A DNA stretch of 59,930 nt from Gammaproteobacteria bacterium (GCA_030426265.1 JAUHYP010000016.1:1-59930), one strand, 5' to 3'; shown: positions 9,173 through 18,700, counted from the stretch's first letter. The notes: a model not told the origin generated them from the sequence alone. Numbers and translations: made by a program.

Positions 9173-9564
9173 AAGGCCGCCCCGAATCCGATCAGGTTTC
9201 CGGCCGGGTCCCAGACGTGAAATTCGCGCATGCCGTGTCCGGGCGCATCCTTCGGCGTCTCCTGCACCCGCCCGGGAGAGAAGCCCGGCGCGCGCGAGCG
9301 TTCGAGAAATTCCGCATGGAGCGCATTCAGAGCGTCCACGTCGGCCACCTCGGTGTAGCAGGCCGTGTTCTCGGCGATGTGGCGTTCTTCGCAGCGCCAG
9401 AAGTGAAGCGTCAAATCACCCCGGCGCACGATGGCGTAGTCGCCGTCCAGGAACACGGCCTTGCCGGGAAAACCCAGGTGGCGGGCGTACCAGTCCGCAA
9501 GGACGCCGGGGTTCGGCGCCGCGAACTTGGGGGCGGTATGGGAAGCATCGAGCAGGTCGGCCAT
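9169..9564 (-). CDS. VOC (glyoxalase/bleomycin-resistance fold) protein
   Basis: A 131-residue single-domain protein of the vicinal oxygen chelate superfamily. It has two beta-alpha-beta-beta-beta modules: PNPGVLADWYARHLGF in the first and FHVWDPAGNLIGFG at the C-terminus. Members bind a metal and act as glyoxalases, dioxygenases or drug-binding resistance proteins; the exact activity is not readable here. Its stop overlaps the GTG start of the MATE exporter gene, so a shared role in dealing with a toxic small molecule is a reasonable inference. ATG at 9564 is the only sensible start. Confidence 0.83.
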   Translation of the reverse strand: MADLLDASHTAPKFAAPNPGVLADWYARHLGFPGKAVFLDGDYAIVRRGDLTLHFWRCEERHIAENTACYTEVADVDALNALHAEFLERSRAPGFSPGRVQETPKDAPGHGMREFHVWDPAGNLIGFGAAL

Positions 9565-9639
9565 GGTACGACCATTGTTCCAGAAACCGTGAACCGGTTC
9601 CCGGTGATTTTCACTCGACGGTCCTCCCGGACCGCGGGC

Positions 9640-10119
9640 TCAGTGGCTCGTGGGCTTGCTGAAATCCCCGATGGCCGATTCCTCGAACAAGGCCGCGAAT
9701 TCCTCGCTGCCCATGCGGACGAGGGATTCGTGATCTCCGCCTTCGAAAAACACTTCGTTCTGGTCGAACAGCGACACATCGACGTAGGTCGGCAGGCGAT
9801 AGGCCATGCCCAGTGCCGGCACCGCACCGAGTTCGCAGTCGGGGAACAGGGCCTTGAGCTCCGCCTCGTCGGCGAAGTTCAGGTGGCCGCCATAGAGCTC
9901 GCTGACCTTGTCGAGGGCGAGGCGCCGGTGGGCGGGGATCACCACCAGCAGGTGGTAGTCATCCTGCGTCTGGAGCACCACGCCCTTGGCCAGTTTTCGG
10001 CCGGAGACATGGGCCGCCTCGGCGGTTTCCGAACTGCAGTGGGTGTGTTTGTGGCGGAGTACGGATTCGCGCAGGTCGTGCGCCTGGAGATAGTCGTGTA
10101 CCGTCTTTGCAACGGTCAT
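9640..10119 (-). CDS. YbaK/aminoacyl-tRNA deacylase-like protein
   Basis: A 159-residue protein with the YbaK/ProX editing fold. LAKGVVLQTQDDYHLLVVIP is the core strand pair, and ALGMAYRLPTYVDVSLFDQN resembles the GxxP-containing second half of prolyl-tRNA editing domains. Family members hydrolyse mischarged tRNAs (for example Ala- or Cys-tRNAPro) in the cytosol; some freestanding members act on other substrates. ATG at 10119 is chosen because GGGAGG lies about 10 bases upstream; a longer frame from 10188 would add 23 unrelated residues. It is divergent from azurin with about 308 bases between. The specific tRNA substrate is not determinable. Confidence 0.8.
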   Translation of the reverse strand: MTVAKTVHDYLQAHDLRESVLRHKHTHCSSETAEAAHVSGRKLAKGVVLQTQDDYHLLVVIPAHRRLALDKVSELYGGHLNFADEAELKALFPDCELGAVPALGMAYRLPTYVDVSLFDQNEVFFEGGDHESLVRMGSEEFAALFEESAIGDFSKPTSH

Positions 10120-10427
10120 GGTCGTCGGGCCTCCCTGTAGCCTGGGGTTGCGCGTACGCCGGGCGCTGCCGATGACTCGACACCTCACCCCATTGGCCGG
10201 AGAGCTGATCCCGGCAGAAGTCCCGAGCCGGGATCGACAACCCGGCTCAATTTCAGTCTAGCAGCCAGCGATGGATTCATCCGCTCTTTCGCGCCGGACC
10301 GAGTGTGAATTCATCGTCCGTGCGGGGACGGCAACCGACCCTGTTTTCCTTTAAGATTTGCCGTGTACACCGACGCATACCGGCGCACGGTTCGTTTCGC
10401 GCCACCGACTGTTTAGGAGTCCGTTTC
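10120..10427. other. Divergent intergenic region between ybaK-like gene and azurin
   Basis: This 308-base region carries no coding frame I believe. It holds a perfect 8-base-arm hairpin (10225-10248) in the ybaK-like gene's 5' side and, near azurin, TAAGAT at 10352-10357 as a possible -10 element. A ribosome-binding AGGAG sits at 10415-10419. I see no clear FNR-type TTGAT-N4-ATCAA site, although azurins are often under such control. Confidence 0.5.
10225..10248 (-). repeat. Perfect 8-bp inverted repeat in a 5' region
   Basis: GAGCCGGG and CCCGGCTC face each other across 8 bases. It lies about 105 bases upstream of the ybaK-like start and about 180 bases upstream of azurin. It could be an operator or a leader hairpin; there is no U-tract, and it lies between diverging genes, so a terminator role is unlikely. 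Confidence 0.35.
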
Positions 10428-10883
10428 ATGATCCGCACCATCACGATTTCAACGCTCGCCCTCCTGCTCCTGGCCTTCGCCCCTCGCGCCCTCGCCCAAT
10501 GCGAGTTCGACATCGAAGTCGGCGACGCGCTGACCTTCAGCGTGGGCCCCACCATGGAAGTGTCCTCGGACTGCACCGAGGTGACCATCAACCTCAATCA
10601 CACCGGGACATTGCCCGTGGCCGCCATGGGCCACAACTGGGTGCTGACGACGACGGATGATTTCCAGGCCGTGGCCCAGGCCGGCATGGCCGCGGGCGTC
10701 GAGGGCAACTACGTGCCGCCGGACGATGCGCGCGTGATCGTCGCCACCGACCTGGTGGGTGGTGGAGAGTCCACGTCCGTCACCTTCGATGTCTCCGGCC
10801 TGGATCCGGCGGGCGCCTATACCTTCTTCTGCTCCTTCCCGGGCCACTGGGCGGTGATGCAGGGCGCCTTCAAGCTGGTCTGA
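10428..10883 (+). CDS. Azurin (type 1 blue copper protein)
   Basis: A 151-residue precursor: signal peptide of about 23 residues ending ALA, then a mature protein starting QCEFDIE. Family ligands are all present: His69 in AMGHNW, and Cys135, His140 and Met144 in FCSFPGHWAVM. Cys25 and Cys49 probably form the usual disulfide. It works in the periplasm as a one-electron carrier, classically donating to copper or cd1 nitrite reductase or to cytochrome peroxidases and oxidases. ATG at 10428 follows AGGAG and is preferred over a start 123 bases upstream. Within the window the obvious partner is the cytochrome c-fused NirK at 23826-25262, though the genes are not linked in an operon. Confidence 0.95.
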   Translation: MIRTITISTLALLLLAFAPRALAQCEFDIEVGDALTFSVGPTMEVSSDCTEVTINLNHTGTLPVAAMGHNWVLTTTDDFQAVAQAGMAAGVEGNYVPPDDARVIVATDLVGGGESTSVTFDVSGLDPAGAYTFFCSFPGHWAVMQGAFKLV

Positions 10884-10898
10884 CCCCCTTCTGATCAT

Positions 10899-10924
10899 GG
10901 ACCGCGGGCGCTGGCCCGCGGTCC
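10899..10924 (+). terminator. Hairpin downstream of azurin
   Basis: Ten-base perfect arms (GGACCGCGGG and CCCGCGGTCC) with a 6-base loop, beginning 16 bases after the azurin stop and before the next plus-strand gene. Only a broken T-rich stretch follows, so termination may be partial. Confidence 0.6.
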
Positions 10925-10999
10925 GCATTCTGCGCTTTAACCCCGTGCGGGCGACTCCTGCGTTCTGGGAATTGAAACCCAACGCAAAGGAGTCTCGAC

Positions 11000-12826
11000 A
11001 TGCCTGTCTTTCAACGCCCTGAATTCCGTCACGCTGAATTCCGCCGCAAGTTGCTCGTCGTCGCCGTGGTCGCCTCTCTGGCCGCCTGCAGCCAGGGGGG
11101 CTCCCCCACGCCACAGCCCGAAGAGGGCCAGGCCGCAGCAACCGGAGCCGGCGACACGGTCGTCGCACCCCGTCCCCGGACGGAACCCGCACCGGGTGAA
11201 CTGTTCACCCAGGGGCGTCCCGAGGGGGAAGCCGATACCGGCCCTGTACGGGGCGGGACGCAACCCGAGCCCGTGGAACGGATCCTCTTGGAGGAGAAGC
11301 TGGGCCTGGAGCGGGCGGTGTCCGCACAGCAGCGCCTGAGCCGCAGTGACCTGGCAGCTCCGTCCTCACCGCCGCCCGGGGTGTTTACCGGTCCGGCGCC
11401 ATCCGGTGAAAACTACGGCGACTTCGACGACAACCGCGTGATCCAGGTCGCGCAGCAGCCGGTTTCCACGTTCAGCATCGACGTGGACACCGGCGCCTAC
11501 AGCAACGTGCGGCGATTCCTGAATGGCGGCCAGTTGCCACCCCGTGACGCGGTGCGCACCGAGGAACTGGTGAACTATTTCAGCTACGACGAGGCGATGG
11601 CGCCGGAGTCGAATGCGCCGTTCGGCCTGGCCACCGAGATGGGGCCCAGCCCCTGGAACGAAGGGCGGCACCTGCTGCGGGTCGGTGTCCGGGCGCCGGA
11701 ACCGGCGCAGGGCGAACTGCCCGCGAGCAACCTGGTGTTCCTGGTCGATGTGTCGGGCTCCATGAACAGTCCCGACAAGCTGGGCCTGCTGAAGACTTCA
11801 CTCAAGTTGCTCGCCGAGCGCCTCGACGCCGAGGACCGCGTTGCGATCGTGGTGTACGCGGGCGCGTCGGGCGTGGTGCTCGACCCGACCGCCGGGAATG
11901 AAACCGGCGCCATCGACCGGGCGCTCGATCGCCTGCAGGCGGGCGGTGGCACCAACGGCGCGGCCGGTATCGAACTGGCCTACCAGCTGGCGCGAGCGTC
12001 CTTCATCGAGGGCGGCATCAATCGCGTCCTGCTGGCCACCGACGGCGATTTCAACGTCGGCCTGACTGATTTCGATGCCCTGGTGGAACTCGTCGAACGC
12101 CAGCGCGAAAGCGGCATCGGACTCACCACGCTCGGGTTCGGCACCGGCAATTACAACGACCACCTCATGGAGCAACTCGCAGACGCCGGCAACGGCAACC
12201 ATGCCTACATCGACACCCTGAACGAAGCGCGCAAGGTCCTCGTGGATGAGGCCTCATCGACCCTCCAGACCGTGGCCTGGGACGTGAAGATCCAGCTCGA
12301 GTTCAACCCGGCCTGGGTGAGCGAGTACCGACTGATCGGTTACGAGAATCGCATGCTCGAGACGGAGGACTTCAACAACGACCGCGTGGATGCCGGGGAC
12401 ATCGGCGCCGGCCACACGGTGACCGCCCTGTACGAATTGACCCTCGCCGGCAGCGCGAACCGTGCCGCGGATCCCCTGCGCTATGGCGCCGTGGCTCCCG
12501 CCGCGGAAACCGCCGATACCGGGGAAGAACTGGGCTATCTCAAGCTGCGCTACAAGCAGCCGGGGGCCGACGAGAGCCTGCTGATCGGCCGGCCCCTCCT
12601 GGCCTCGGACCGGAAGGAGCGGCTCGAGGACACGTCCGAAGACTTCCGCTTCGCCGTGGCGGTGGCCGGCTTCTCACAATTGCTGCGTGACAATCCGGGC
12701 ATCGGCGACTTCGACTACGAGCAGGTGCTGGCCCTGGCGACACCGGCGCGTGGCGACGATCCTTTCGGCTACCGCGGGGAGTTTCTCAACCTGGTGCGCA
12801 CGGCCCAGGTGCTGGACCGGCCCTGA
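11000..12826 (+). CDS. von Willebrand factor type A domain lipoprotein (YfbK family)
   Basis: A 608-residue lipoprotein. The signal peptide ends in a lipobox (SLAAC, Cys30), so the mature protein is membrane-tethered, probably in the outer membrane or periplasm. It has a Pro/Glu-rich linker, a vWA-associated N-terminal region (FSIDVDTGAYSNVRRFL), the vWA domain with an intact MIDAS motif (DVSGSM, Asp250/Ser252/Ser254), and a C-terminal DUF3520-like region. Family proteins bind divalent metal and protein ligands; the physiological partner is unknown. The start follows AAGGAG. A hairpin separates it from azurin, and no MoxR ATPase or other usual vWA partner is nearby. Confidence 0.85.
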   Translation: MPVFQRPEFRHAEFRRKLLVVAVVASLAACSQGGSPTPQPEEGQAAATGAGDTVVAPRPRTEPAPGELFTQGRPEGEADTGPVRGGTQPEPVERILLEEKLGLERAVSAQQRLSRSDLAAPSSPPPGVFTGPAPSGENYGDFDDNRVIQVAQQPVSTFSIDVDTGAYSNVRRFLNGGQLPPRDAVRTEELVNYFSYDEAMAPESNAPFGLATEMGPSPWNEGRHLLRVGVRAPEPAQGELPASNLVFLVDVSGSMNSPDKLGLLKTSLKLLAERLDAEDRVAIVVYAGASGVVLDPTAGNETGAIDRALDRLQAGGGTNGAAGIELAYQLARASFIEGGINRVLLATDGDFNVGLTDFDALVELVERQRESGIGLTTLGFGTGNYNDHLMEQLADAGNGNHAYIDTLNEARKVLVDEASSTLQTVAWDVKIQLEFNPAWVSEYRLIGYENRMLETEDFNNDRVDAGDIGAGHTVTALYELTLAGSANRAADPLRYGAVAPAAETADTGEELGYLKLRYKQPGADESLLIGRPLLASDRKERLEDTSEDFRFAVAVAGFSQLLRDNPGIGDFDYEQVLALATPARGDDPFGYRGEFLNLVRTAQVLDRP

Positions 12827-12922
12827 AGGCGCAGGCTCGATGACCACCGTGGCCTGGTGTCGACGCCGGGTCTCGGTGGCTGCGCTCGGGCTGGCCGGTA
12901 TTTCGGCGGATTTGCCCGCATG

Positions 12923-15073
12923 TCAGGGCAGACGATGCAGCCCCTCATGGCGAACGCGCCATCCATCGACGGGGAATCCCGGCGCCGGCTGATCCGGCGC
13001 ACCGTCCCAACCTGCCGCCATCATGGCCACCGCGGCCAGCAGGGCGCCGTTACCGGGAAGGTAGACGGGCAGCGCGTCCGCGGACTGGAAATTGTGTCCG
13101 TTGGGCAGGTAGCGATTTTTTAGCCGGTCCATCAGCAAGGCGTCCGCCGCCAGCTCAGCCTGGCCAAGGCGCGCGGCGCTCATGGCGATCAGTGGGTAAT
13201 CCCAACCCCAGGTGTCTTCCCAGTTCTGTTCCCTCAGTACCCGCGTCAGGGTCGCGCGCATGCGTTCCGGGTCCACGCCGTGGCCAGGCAGCATGCCGAA
13301 CGCGGCCAGCACCGCCGGATGGTCGTCGTTGACCCACTGGCCTGCCGCGCTCGCGTAGGTTCCGCCATCGATGGGGTAGGGGGCGAGTTGCGCGATCACG
13401 CGGTCCCACTCGGCATGTCGTTCAAGCCCCGAGCGCTCTCGCCAGGCCTGGGCAGTCTCCAGCCCCCAGCGCCAGTAGGCCAGTTCGAAGGGTGCGTTGC
13501 GCGTGGTGCGCGCATCGAAGCGCTCCTGCGCGGGCATCAGTGGCGGACCGAGGTCCAGCGCGCCGCCGTCCGGCGCCGGAACAGGAACATCCGCCATGAA
13601 GGCCGCGCTGGCCCCAACCCAGGTGTCGTACCGGCGCAGCGTCTCCGGACCGGGCCGGGCGCGCCAGGCCAGTTCGGCGAAGTAGATGAGGTGGGGCTGC
13701 TGCCAGAGCAGCAGGGGTGCTATTTCGGAAGGCTTTTCAATGCCGCGGGCATCGACCATCTTGGGCCAGCGCATACCGGCGTAGCCCTGGCGCCGGGCGA
13801 TGGTTTCGGCCACGGACTGGATTCCTCCGTACCAGTCGAGCCAGCCGGTGCTCCCCGGGACAAGGCCGATTCGTTCACCACGCCCCCATAGCGCGAAATG
13901 CACGCCGTGCCACCAGGCCATCTCCAGGTGCGAGACGCCGTGCCAGCTGTTCAGGGTGAGACCGGTTTCCTGGGGTGGCATCGTTCCCGCGCACTGGATG
14001 GCGGTGAGGTACTGCGACAATACGACGCGGCGCTCCAGTTCAGAGGCGCGCGGGTCATCACTGTCGCTGAAATCCACCGCTCCACCACTGCGCCAGAATT
14101 CCGGCCAGTGCCGCGCTGAGGCTTCCAGGGCGTCCGCCTGGCCCATGCGGTGGCCGACAGGCGCGAAATCCAGGGACAGGCGCACTGTTTCCGCGCCACC
14201 CGAAATGAGGCGAAGCCGCACCCGGTGTTCATGCGGCTGCGACAGGGCGACATGGCTGTCGTCCATGGGCCGGATGCGCACATCGTATTCCAGGCCCGGC
14301 ACGCTGCGGCGGATACGTGGGAGGCCATCCTCGCCCTTTATGGGCCGGGTCGCGTGCGCGCCCGGCTGACGGGGTCCGACCCTGGGGCCCCAGGCGGCGT
14401 CAGGGGCTGGAAAGAACAGCTGCAGGGCCAGGTCTTCGCGCGACAGCAAGGGTGTGGTGATCTCGATGGTCAGGGTGTCGCCCAGGGTCCTGGGCGTGAC
14501 CGCCGTGCGCACGCGTACCGGCATGCCGTCGACTTCAAAGGCGCTCTCTACTGAGCCGTGCCACAGGTCCAGGTGCTGCCGCATTTCGCCAAAGTCGCCC
14601 GGTGCCAGCGCCCGACCACGCGCATCCCGAAAATCGAAGGCCAGGCGGCCCAGGTCCACTCGGTGCGGATTCGAGCGCAACCACAGGGCGCCCGGTGCAG
14701 AAACGTCGGTGGGATAAGGCACCGACCGCCCCCCGCTGTCGAAAAGCTCGAAACTGTCTTCCAGCCGGTATCCCCCCGGGTTGTCAGGTGCGGCCCAGCC
14801 CCAGTCCGCCATCGTGCCAAGCGGAACGCCGCCGTCGTAGGCATCCGGGAAACCTTGCAGGCCGGTGGCGTCGACGGTCACGGCAAACCCGCCATTGCCT
14901 ACGGAGAAAGGCGAGAATGGGTCGAAGCCCGTGGCCTGCGGTGCATGGCGCTCCACCAGGGCGCGTCGATCGATTGTCCCCGGGACCTCGGCATCAGCGG
15001 TAGCCGCGACGGCCAGGGCCAAGCTGGCCATGGCCGCCAGTGCGCGTACTTCAGTAGTCCAGGCTGATTTCAA
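12923..15073 (-). CDS. Exported six-hairpin-fold glycoside hydrolase (family not assigned)
   Basis: A 716-residue exported protein with signal peptide (hydrophobic LAAMASLALAVAATADA). The N-terminal half is a beta-sandwich resembling GH65/GH95-type N-domains; the C-terminal half has the helical pattern of an (alpha/alpha)6 barrel, with LNSWHGVSHLEMAWWHGVHF at its start, a segment shared with GH65/GH95-like glycosidases. The catalytic acid is not certain. The start is a TTG at 15073, which overlaps the GH31 gene end by 23 bases; ATG at 15031 would give a shorter signal. It is last in the minus-strand GntP-GH31-glycosidase operon and probably attacks an oligosaccharide whose acid or sugar product is then imported. 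The substrate is unknown. Confidence 0.72.
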   Translation of the reverse strand: MKSAWTTEVRALAAMASLALAVAATADAEVPGTIDRRALVERHAPQATGFDPFSPFSVGNGGFAVTVDATGLQGFPDAYDGGVPLGTMADWGWAAPDNPGGYRLEDSFELFDSGGRSVPYPTDVSAPGALWLRSNPHRVDLGRLAFDFRDARGRALAPGDFGEMRQHLDLWHGSVESAFEVDGMPVRVRTAVTPRTLGDTLTIEITTPLLSREDLALQLFFPAPDAAWGPRVGPRQPGAHATRPIKGEDGLPRIRRSVPGLEYDVRIRPMDDSHVALSQPHEHRVRLRLISGGAETVRLSLDFAPVGHRMGQADALEASARHWPEFWRSGGAVDFSDSDDPRASELERRVVLSQYLTAIQCAGTMPPQETGLTLNSWHGVSHLEMAWWHGVHFALWGRGERIGLVPGSTGWLDWYGGIQSVAETIARRQGYAGMRWPKMVDARGIEKPSEIAPLLLWQQPHLIYFAELAWRARPGPETLRRYDTWVGASAAFMADVPVPAPDGGALDLGPPLMPAQERFDARTTRNAPFELAYWRWGLETAQAWRERSGLERHAEWDRVIAQLAPYPIDGGTYASAAGQWVNDDHPAVLAAFGMLPGHGVDPERMRATLTRVLREQNWEDTWGWDYPLIAMSAARLGQAELAADALLMDRLKNRYLPNGHNFQSADALPVYLPGNGALLAAVAMMAAGWDGAPDQPAPGFPVDGWRVRHEGLHRLP

Positions 15074-17270
15074 TGGCGTGCCCGGCAGGAACGTTTCGCG
15101 TCACGATTCCGTTATCGAGGTAGACGGTGACCGCCAGGTCCACGCCCAACGCAGGCCCCTCGAGTTCGATGCCGTTGGCCGTGTGCGCCAGGCCCAGGGC
15201 CTTCACGAGGTTCCCGTCGAAGGTATCGACATAGTCGAAGACATTGGATTCGCCAGGACGACCGGGTATGACCAGCAGCCGCAAATGCGGCTGGGCCTCA
15301 CGCCAGGCGATGGTATTGCCTGGGGCCACCTCACCCAGGACCAGCAGGCTGTTTTCACGGACATACAGTGGCAGTTCGTCGAGGCTCGCCCGGAGGTCCT
15401 GCCGGCTCGCCCCCGCGATGGCGTGCTTCGGCGCTTCCATCGGAAAACCGGGCCAGGGTCGCCACCGGCCTTCCGGCAGGTAGACCTGACGCGAGCCGCC
15501 GGGGGTGACCAACGGCGCTACGAGCAGGGCGTCCCCCAGGTAAAACTGGTCCCAGATCGAATGCGTTTCGGGGTCGTCGGGGTGTCGATAGGCCATGGGC
15601 TGCATCAGGACCCCGTTTACCGCGGCGGTGTTGGCGAGGGAGTGCAGGGTGGGCAGCAGGTCCATGCGTACCTGCAACAACTTGCGGAAACGCGCCTCGA
15701 AGGCCGGGTCGTAGCGCCAGGGCATCCGGTCGCGCCCCTCGCCGCCGGCGCCATCCAGCTTGATTTCCAGAAACCCGCTGAAGACGCCGAACTGCAACCA
15801 TCGCAGGTACAGTTCCGGGTCGATCCAGCCCTCTCCCAGGTAGCCGCCCACGTCGGAGCCCCAAACGGGGAAGCCCATGAAGCCGGCGCGAATGGCGTTG
15901 GCCAGGTTGCCCGCCATCCCTGCCCAGTTGCTTCTTGGATCGCCGCCCCAGACTGCACCCAGCCGCGGCTGCGTCCGGTGAATGGCCGCACGCGCGAAGC
16001 TGAAGCGGTCATCCCCCCAGGCGCGGTCCAGAGCCTCGTCATGAATTTTCGTGAACAGGTAAGCGTAGCGATTGCGGCGCTCGGAAGCGGTCACGCTGGC
16101 ATCCGCCCATTCTTCCTCGCGGGGGAAGTGCTCGTCGGCGCGGTCCATCTTATGGCCGCGTACCCCGCAAGCGTGCTGAAGCGCGAGTCGCTCCTGGTAG
16201 GCCGACCAGGTGGCGGGGTCACTGAGATCGGCATACGTCAGGCGCCCGGCCAGGTGGCGGGGCAGCGGCGTGTCCCCGAAAAACGCCGTGCTGGTCCAGG
16301 TCATGAACTCCAGCCCGCCGGCACGGATTCCGTCGATCCAGTGACAGGGATCGGCGAAATCGGCGTTGAAATTCATGTGGGACCACGCGTGCGCACCGTC
16401 GCTATAGGGGCGGTCCACGAACCAGGCGGTCAGGGGCAGTTGCCGTTCTGCGAACTGCGCGATGTCGTCGAGTATCTGCGCCGCATTGTCGTTGTGGTCG
16501 CGCCAGGCCACCGGACCCAGCGCCCAGGGCGGCAGGGCCCGGGGGGAGCCGATGTGCCCGAAGTAGGCGCGGTGGATCGCGGCGCCGTCGGTACCGGGAA
16601 ACAGAAACCAGTCGAGTGAGCCGGTGTCGTGGTGCACCTGGTTGCGGCCGTTGACGGCGAACCGGTAGCGTCCGGTGGCGAAGGTGTCGAAGAAGGCGCC
16701 ATAACCGTGACTGCTCATGTAGAAGGCGGAAAAGGCCGAGGCATAGTTCTCCGCGAGATTGCCACCTTCGTTGACCACGTCGACATGAATCTCGGCGCCG
16801 CGCAGGTCGGGCGCATGGCGGTTGTCCGGCTGCAGGGGCGAACTCAGGCCGAAGATGGCGTCACCCAGGTGGGGCATTTCGAGACTGACGCGATCGGCCC
16901 AGGTGGGGGCGGCATGAAGGCGGAAGCCCCCGTCGAGACGTTCGATTTCCAGGCGGGCGCTGCGCGCCGCTGTGTCGCTGGCGGCGTGCCCGTGATCGAC
17001 CACCGGTGGATAGTCCATGCGCACCACGATGCGATCAGTGTCGGCCGATTCAATCACCCAGCCGGTCGGCGCGGCGTAGTCGAAACGTATCTCATCGAGC
17101 TTCATCAGCGGGGTCACACCGCGAAACAAGATCACTTCGCCGTCCTGCACCAGCAGTCGTGTACCGGCCGACTCCAGTTGGGCGGCCCCGGCAGGTGCGG
17201 TCACGAGCAGGAAGAGAAGGGCGCCGTATGTCCGGAACGTCCTTGCCAGATAGTGCGTCATGTCATTCAT
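15051..17270 (-). CDS. Glycoside hydrolase family 31, exported
   Basis: A 739-residue protein with signal peptide (ALLFLLVTAPAGA). GH31 enzymes cleave alpha-linked glucose, xylose or galactose residues with retention. The fold signature is clear: WFVDRPYSDGAHAWSHMNF, the nucleophile strand KMDRADE (Asp376) and the acid/base strand WGSDVGGY (Asp473). The K-x-D context differs from the W-x-D-M-N-E motif of classic alpha-glucosidases, so the specificity may be uncommon. ATG at 17270 is chosen because it overlaps the GntP stop as ATGA; a TTG 15 bases upstream is possible. It is co-transcribed with the GntP gene upstream and the six-hairpin glycosidase gene downstream. Confidence 0.85.
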   Translation of the reverse strand: MNDMTHYLARTFRTYGALLFLLVTAPAGAAQLESAGTRLLVQDGEVILFRGVTPLMKLDEIRFDYAAPTGWVIESADTDRIVVRMDYPPVVDHGHAASDTAARSARLEIERLDGGFRLHAAPTWADRVSLEMPHLGDAIFGLSSPLQPDNRHAPDLRGAEIHVDVVNEGGNLAENYASAFSAFYMSSHGYGAFFDTFATGRYRFAVNGRNQVHHDTGSLDWFLFPGTDGAAIHRAYFGHIGSPRALPPWALGPVAWRDHNDNAAQILDDIAQFAERQLPLTAWFVDRPYSDGAHAWSHMNFNADFADPCHWIDGIRAGGLEFMTWTSTAFFGDTPLPRHLAGRLTYADLSDPATWSAYQERLALQHACGVRGHKMDRADEHFPREEEWADASVTASERRNRYAYLFTKIHDEALDRAWGDDRFSFARAAIHRTQPRLGAVWGGDPRSNWAGMAGNLANAIRAGFMGFPVWGSDVGGYLGEGWIDPELYLRWLQFGVFSGFLEIKLDGAGGEGRDRMPWRYDPAFEARFRKLLQVRMDLLPTLHSLANTAAVNGVLMQPMAYRHPDDPETHSIWDQFYLGDALLVAPLVTPGGSRQVYLPEGRWRPWPGFPMEAPKHAIAGASRQDLRASLDELPLYVRENSLLVLGEVAPGNTIAWREAQPHLRLLVIPGRPGESNVFDYVDTFDGNLVKALGLAHTANGIELEGPALGVDLAVTVYLDNGIVTRNVPAGHAIEISLDY

Positions 17271-18700
17271 CCCCAGATCCACCAAACGAGGTTGACCAGC
17301 ACCGCCGCGGAAATCCCAAGCACGCTGGTTCCGACAGAATGAAGCTTCAGGCCCTGCGCGACGGTCATGTCCGAGAGCTGTGTGATGACCCAGAAACCGC
17401 TGTCGTTGGCATGAGAGAAGCCGGCGGCCCCGGCGCCGATGGCGAGCACCACCAGGGCGCGTCCCAGGTCGGTGCCGAGGCCCAGGTCACCCAGCAGCGG
17501 CGTCACCAGCGCGGCCGTGGTGACAATGGCCACGGTGGCCGAGCCCTGCGCCGCACGGATGGCCGCGGAGATGATAAAGGGCAGCCAGAGTCCGAGCGTG
17601 GCGCCGCCCAGCAACTGTCCCAGCACTTCGGCCATGCCGGCATTGCGCAGGACCATGCCAAATGCGCCCCCGGCGCCGGTGATGACGATGATCACCGCGG
17701 CCGTGCGGATGGCCTTGCCGGCGGGTCCGTCGATGGCCAACATGGCCAGGCCATTTTTCCCGGGCAATCGCACGGCGAAACCGAGGCCGACGAGGAGGGC
17801 GACCAGCGGTGTGCCGAGGAAGGAGATCACGGCGTGCACCGGGCCGTCGGATACCCACCCGAGATAATTGTTCAGCGAGCGCGTCATGATCAGTGCCAGG
17901 GGCACGAAGATCGGCAAGGCGGCCTTCAGCGCAGTCGGTGTGCCGGCGGGCACATTGGCGCTGCCGGTGGTATCCGAGGGATGGGCCTGGCTGACGTCCT
18001 GATGCGCAGCGTCCGGGGGATTTGCGGCCTCGGTGCGCCCCGGCGGCGTGCCATGCCCGGCCGCGCCGGCCACCAACGCCGCCGCCGGATCGATCCAGAT
18101 GCGCCCGCCCATCCATTGCGCCCATAGAACGGCGGGGACCACGGCAATGAGGCCGATGGGCACGCCCCAGCCGATGACCAGCCCAAGATCGGCCCCGACG
18201 AGTTCCGCGGCCGCGATGGGGCCGGGGGTGGGCGGCACCAGGCAATGGCTGGCCATCAGGCCGACCGAAAGGGCCGTGGCCGTGACGGCCAGGGAAAGCC
18301 CCGCCCGGCGTGTCAGCGCGCGATTGAGTGACTGGAGGATGATGAAGGTGCTGTCGCCGAACACGGGAATCGAAGTGATGAATCCCATCAGGGCCATGCC
18401 CCAGGGCACCCGCTTTTCGCCGATCCAGCGCAGCACCCGCGCGGCCAGCGCCTGGGCGCCGCCTGAAGCATCGAGCAGGGCGCCGATCATCACGCCGATC
18501 ACGATCAAGGGGCCCACGGCGCCGAGTGTGTTGCCGAAACCCTGGCTGATCGAGGCCATGACAGCGTCTCCAGACTGGCCCGCCAGCAGGCCGAAACCGA
18601 TCGCCGCCAGAAGTAGCGCCAGGAACGGATGCAGCTTCAGCCGGACGATGGCGAAGACGATGAAAGCAATGGCCCCGAGCAGGAGCGACAGGAGCAGCAT
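17267..18700 (-). CDS. GntP family sugar-acid:H+ symporter
   Basis: A 477-residue inner-membrane protein with about 12-14 helices. Family hallmarks are LKLHPFLALLLAAIGFGLLAG near the N-terminus, GFITSIPVFGDSTFIILQS in the first half and SATVAIVTTAALV in the second. GntP proteins import gluconate, idonate, ketogluconates or related acids (some take fructuronate or D-serine). ATG at 18700 has GGGGAG 8 bases upstream; a start 219 bases further up would add non-membrane sequence and run into the divergent promoter. It heads the minus-strand sugar operon and implies that the pathway yields a sugar acid. A hydrophilic loop at about residues 230-275 is Pro/Thr-rich. Confidence 0.88.
   Translation of the reverse strand: MLLLSLLLGAIAFIVFAIVRLKLHPFLALLLAAIGFGLLAGQSGDAVMASISQGFGNTLGAVGPLIVIGVMIGALLDASGGAQALAARVLRWIGEKRVPWGMALMGFITSIPVFGDSTFIILQSLNRALTRRAGLSLAVTATALSVGLMASHCLVPPTPGPIAAAELVGADLGLVIGWGVPIGLIAVVPAVLWAQWMGGRIWIDPAAALVAGAAGHGTPPGRTEAANPPDAAHQDVSQAHPSDTTGSANVPAGTPTALKAALPIFVPLALIMTRSLNNYLGWVSDGPVHAVISFLGTPLVALLVGLGFAVRLPGKNGLAMLAIDGPAGKAIRTAAVIIVITGAGGAFGMVLRNAGMAEVLGQLLGGATLGLWLPFIISAAIRAAQGSATVAIVTTAALVTPLLGDLGLGTDLGRALVVLAIGAGAAGFSHANDSGFWVITQLSDMTVAQGLKLHSVGTSVLGISAAVLVNLVWWIWG

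Noticed and set aside
7175..9220. Plus-strand open frame of about 681 codons opposite the MATE gene
   Set aside because: His/Asp/Gln-rich translation is the usual reverse-complement image of a membrane protein gene.
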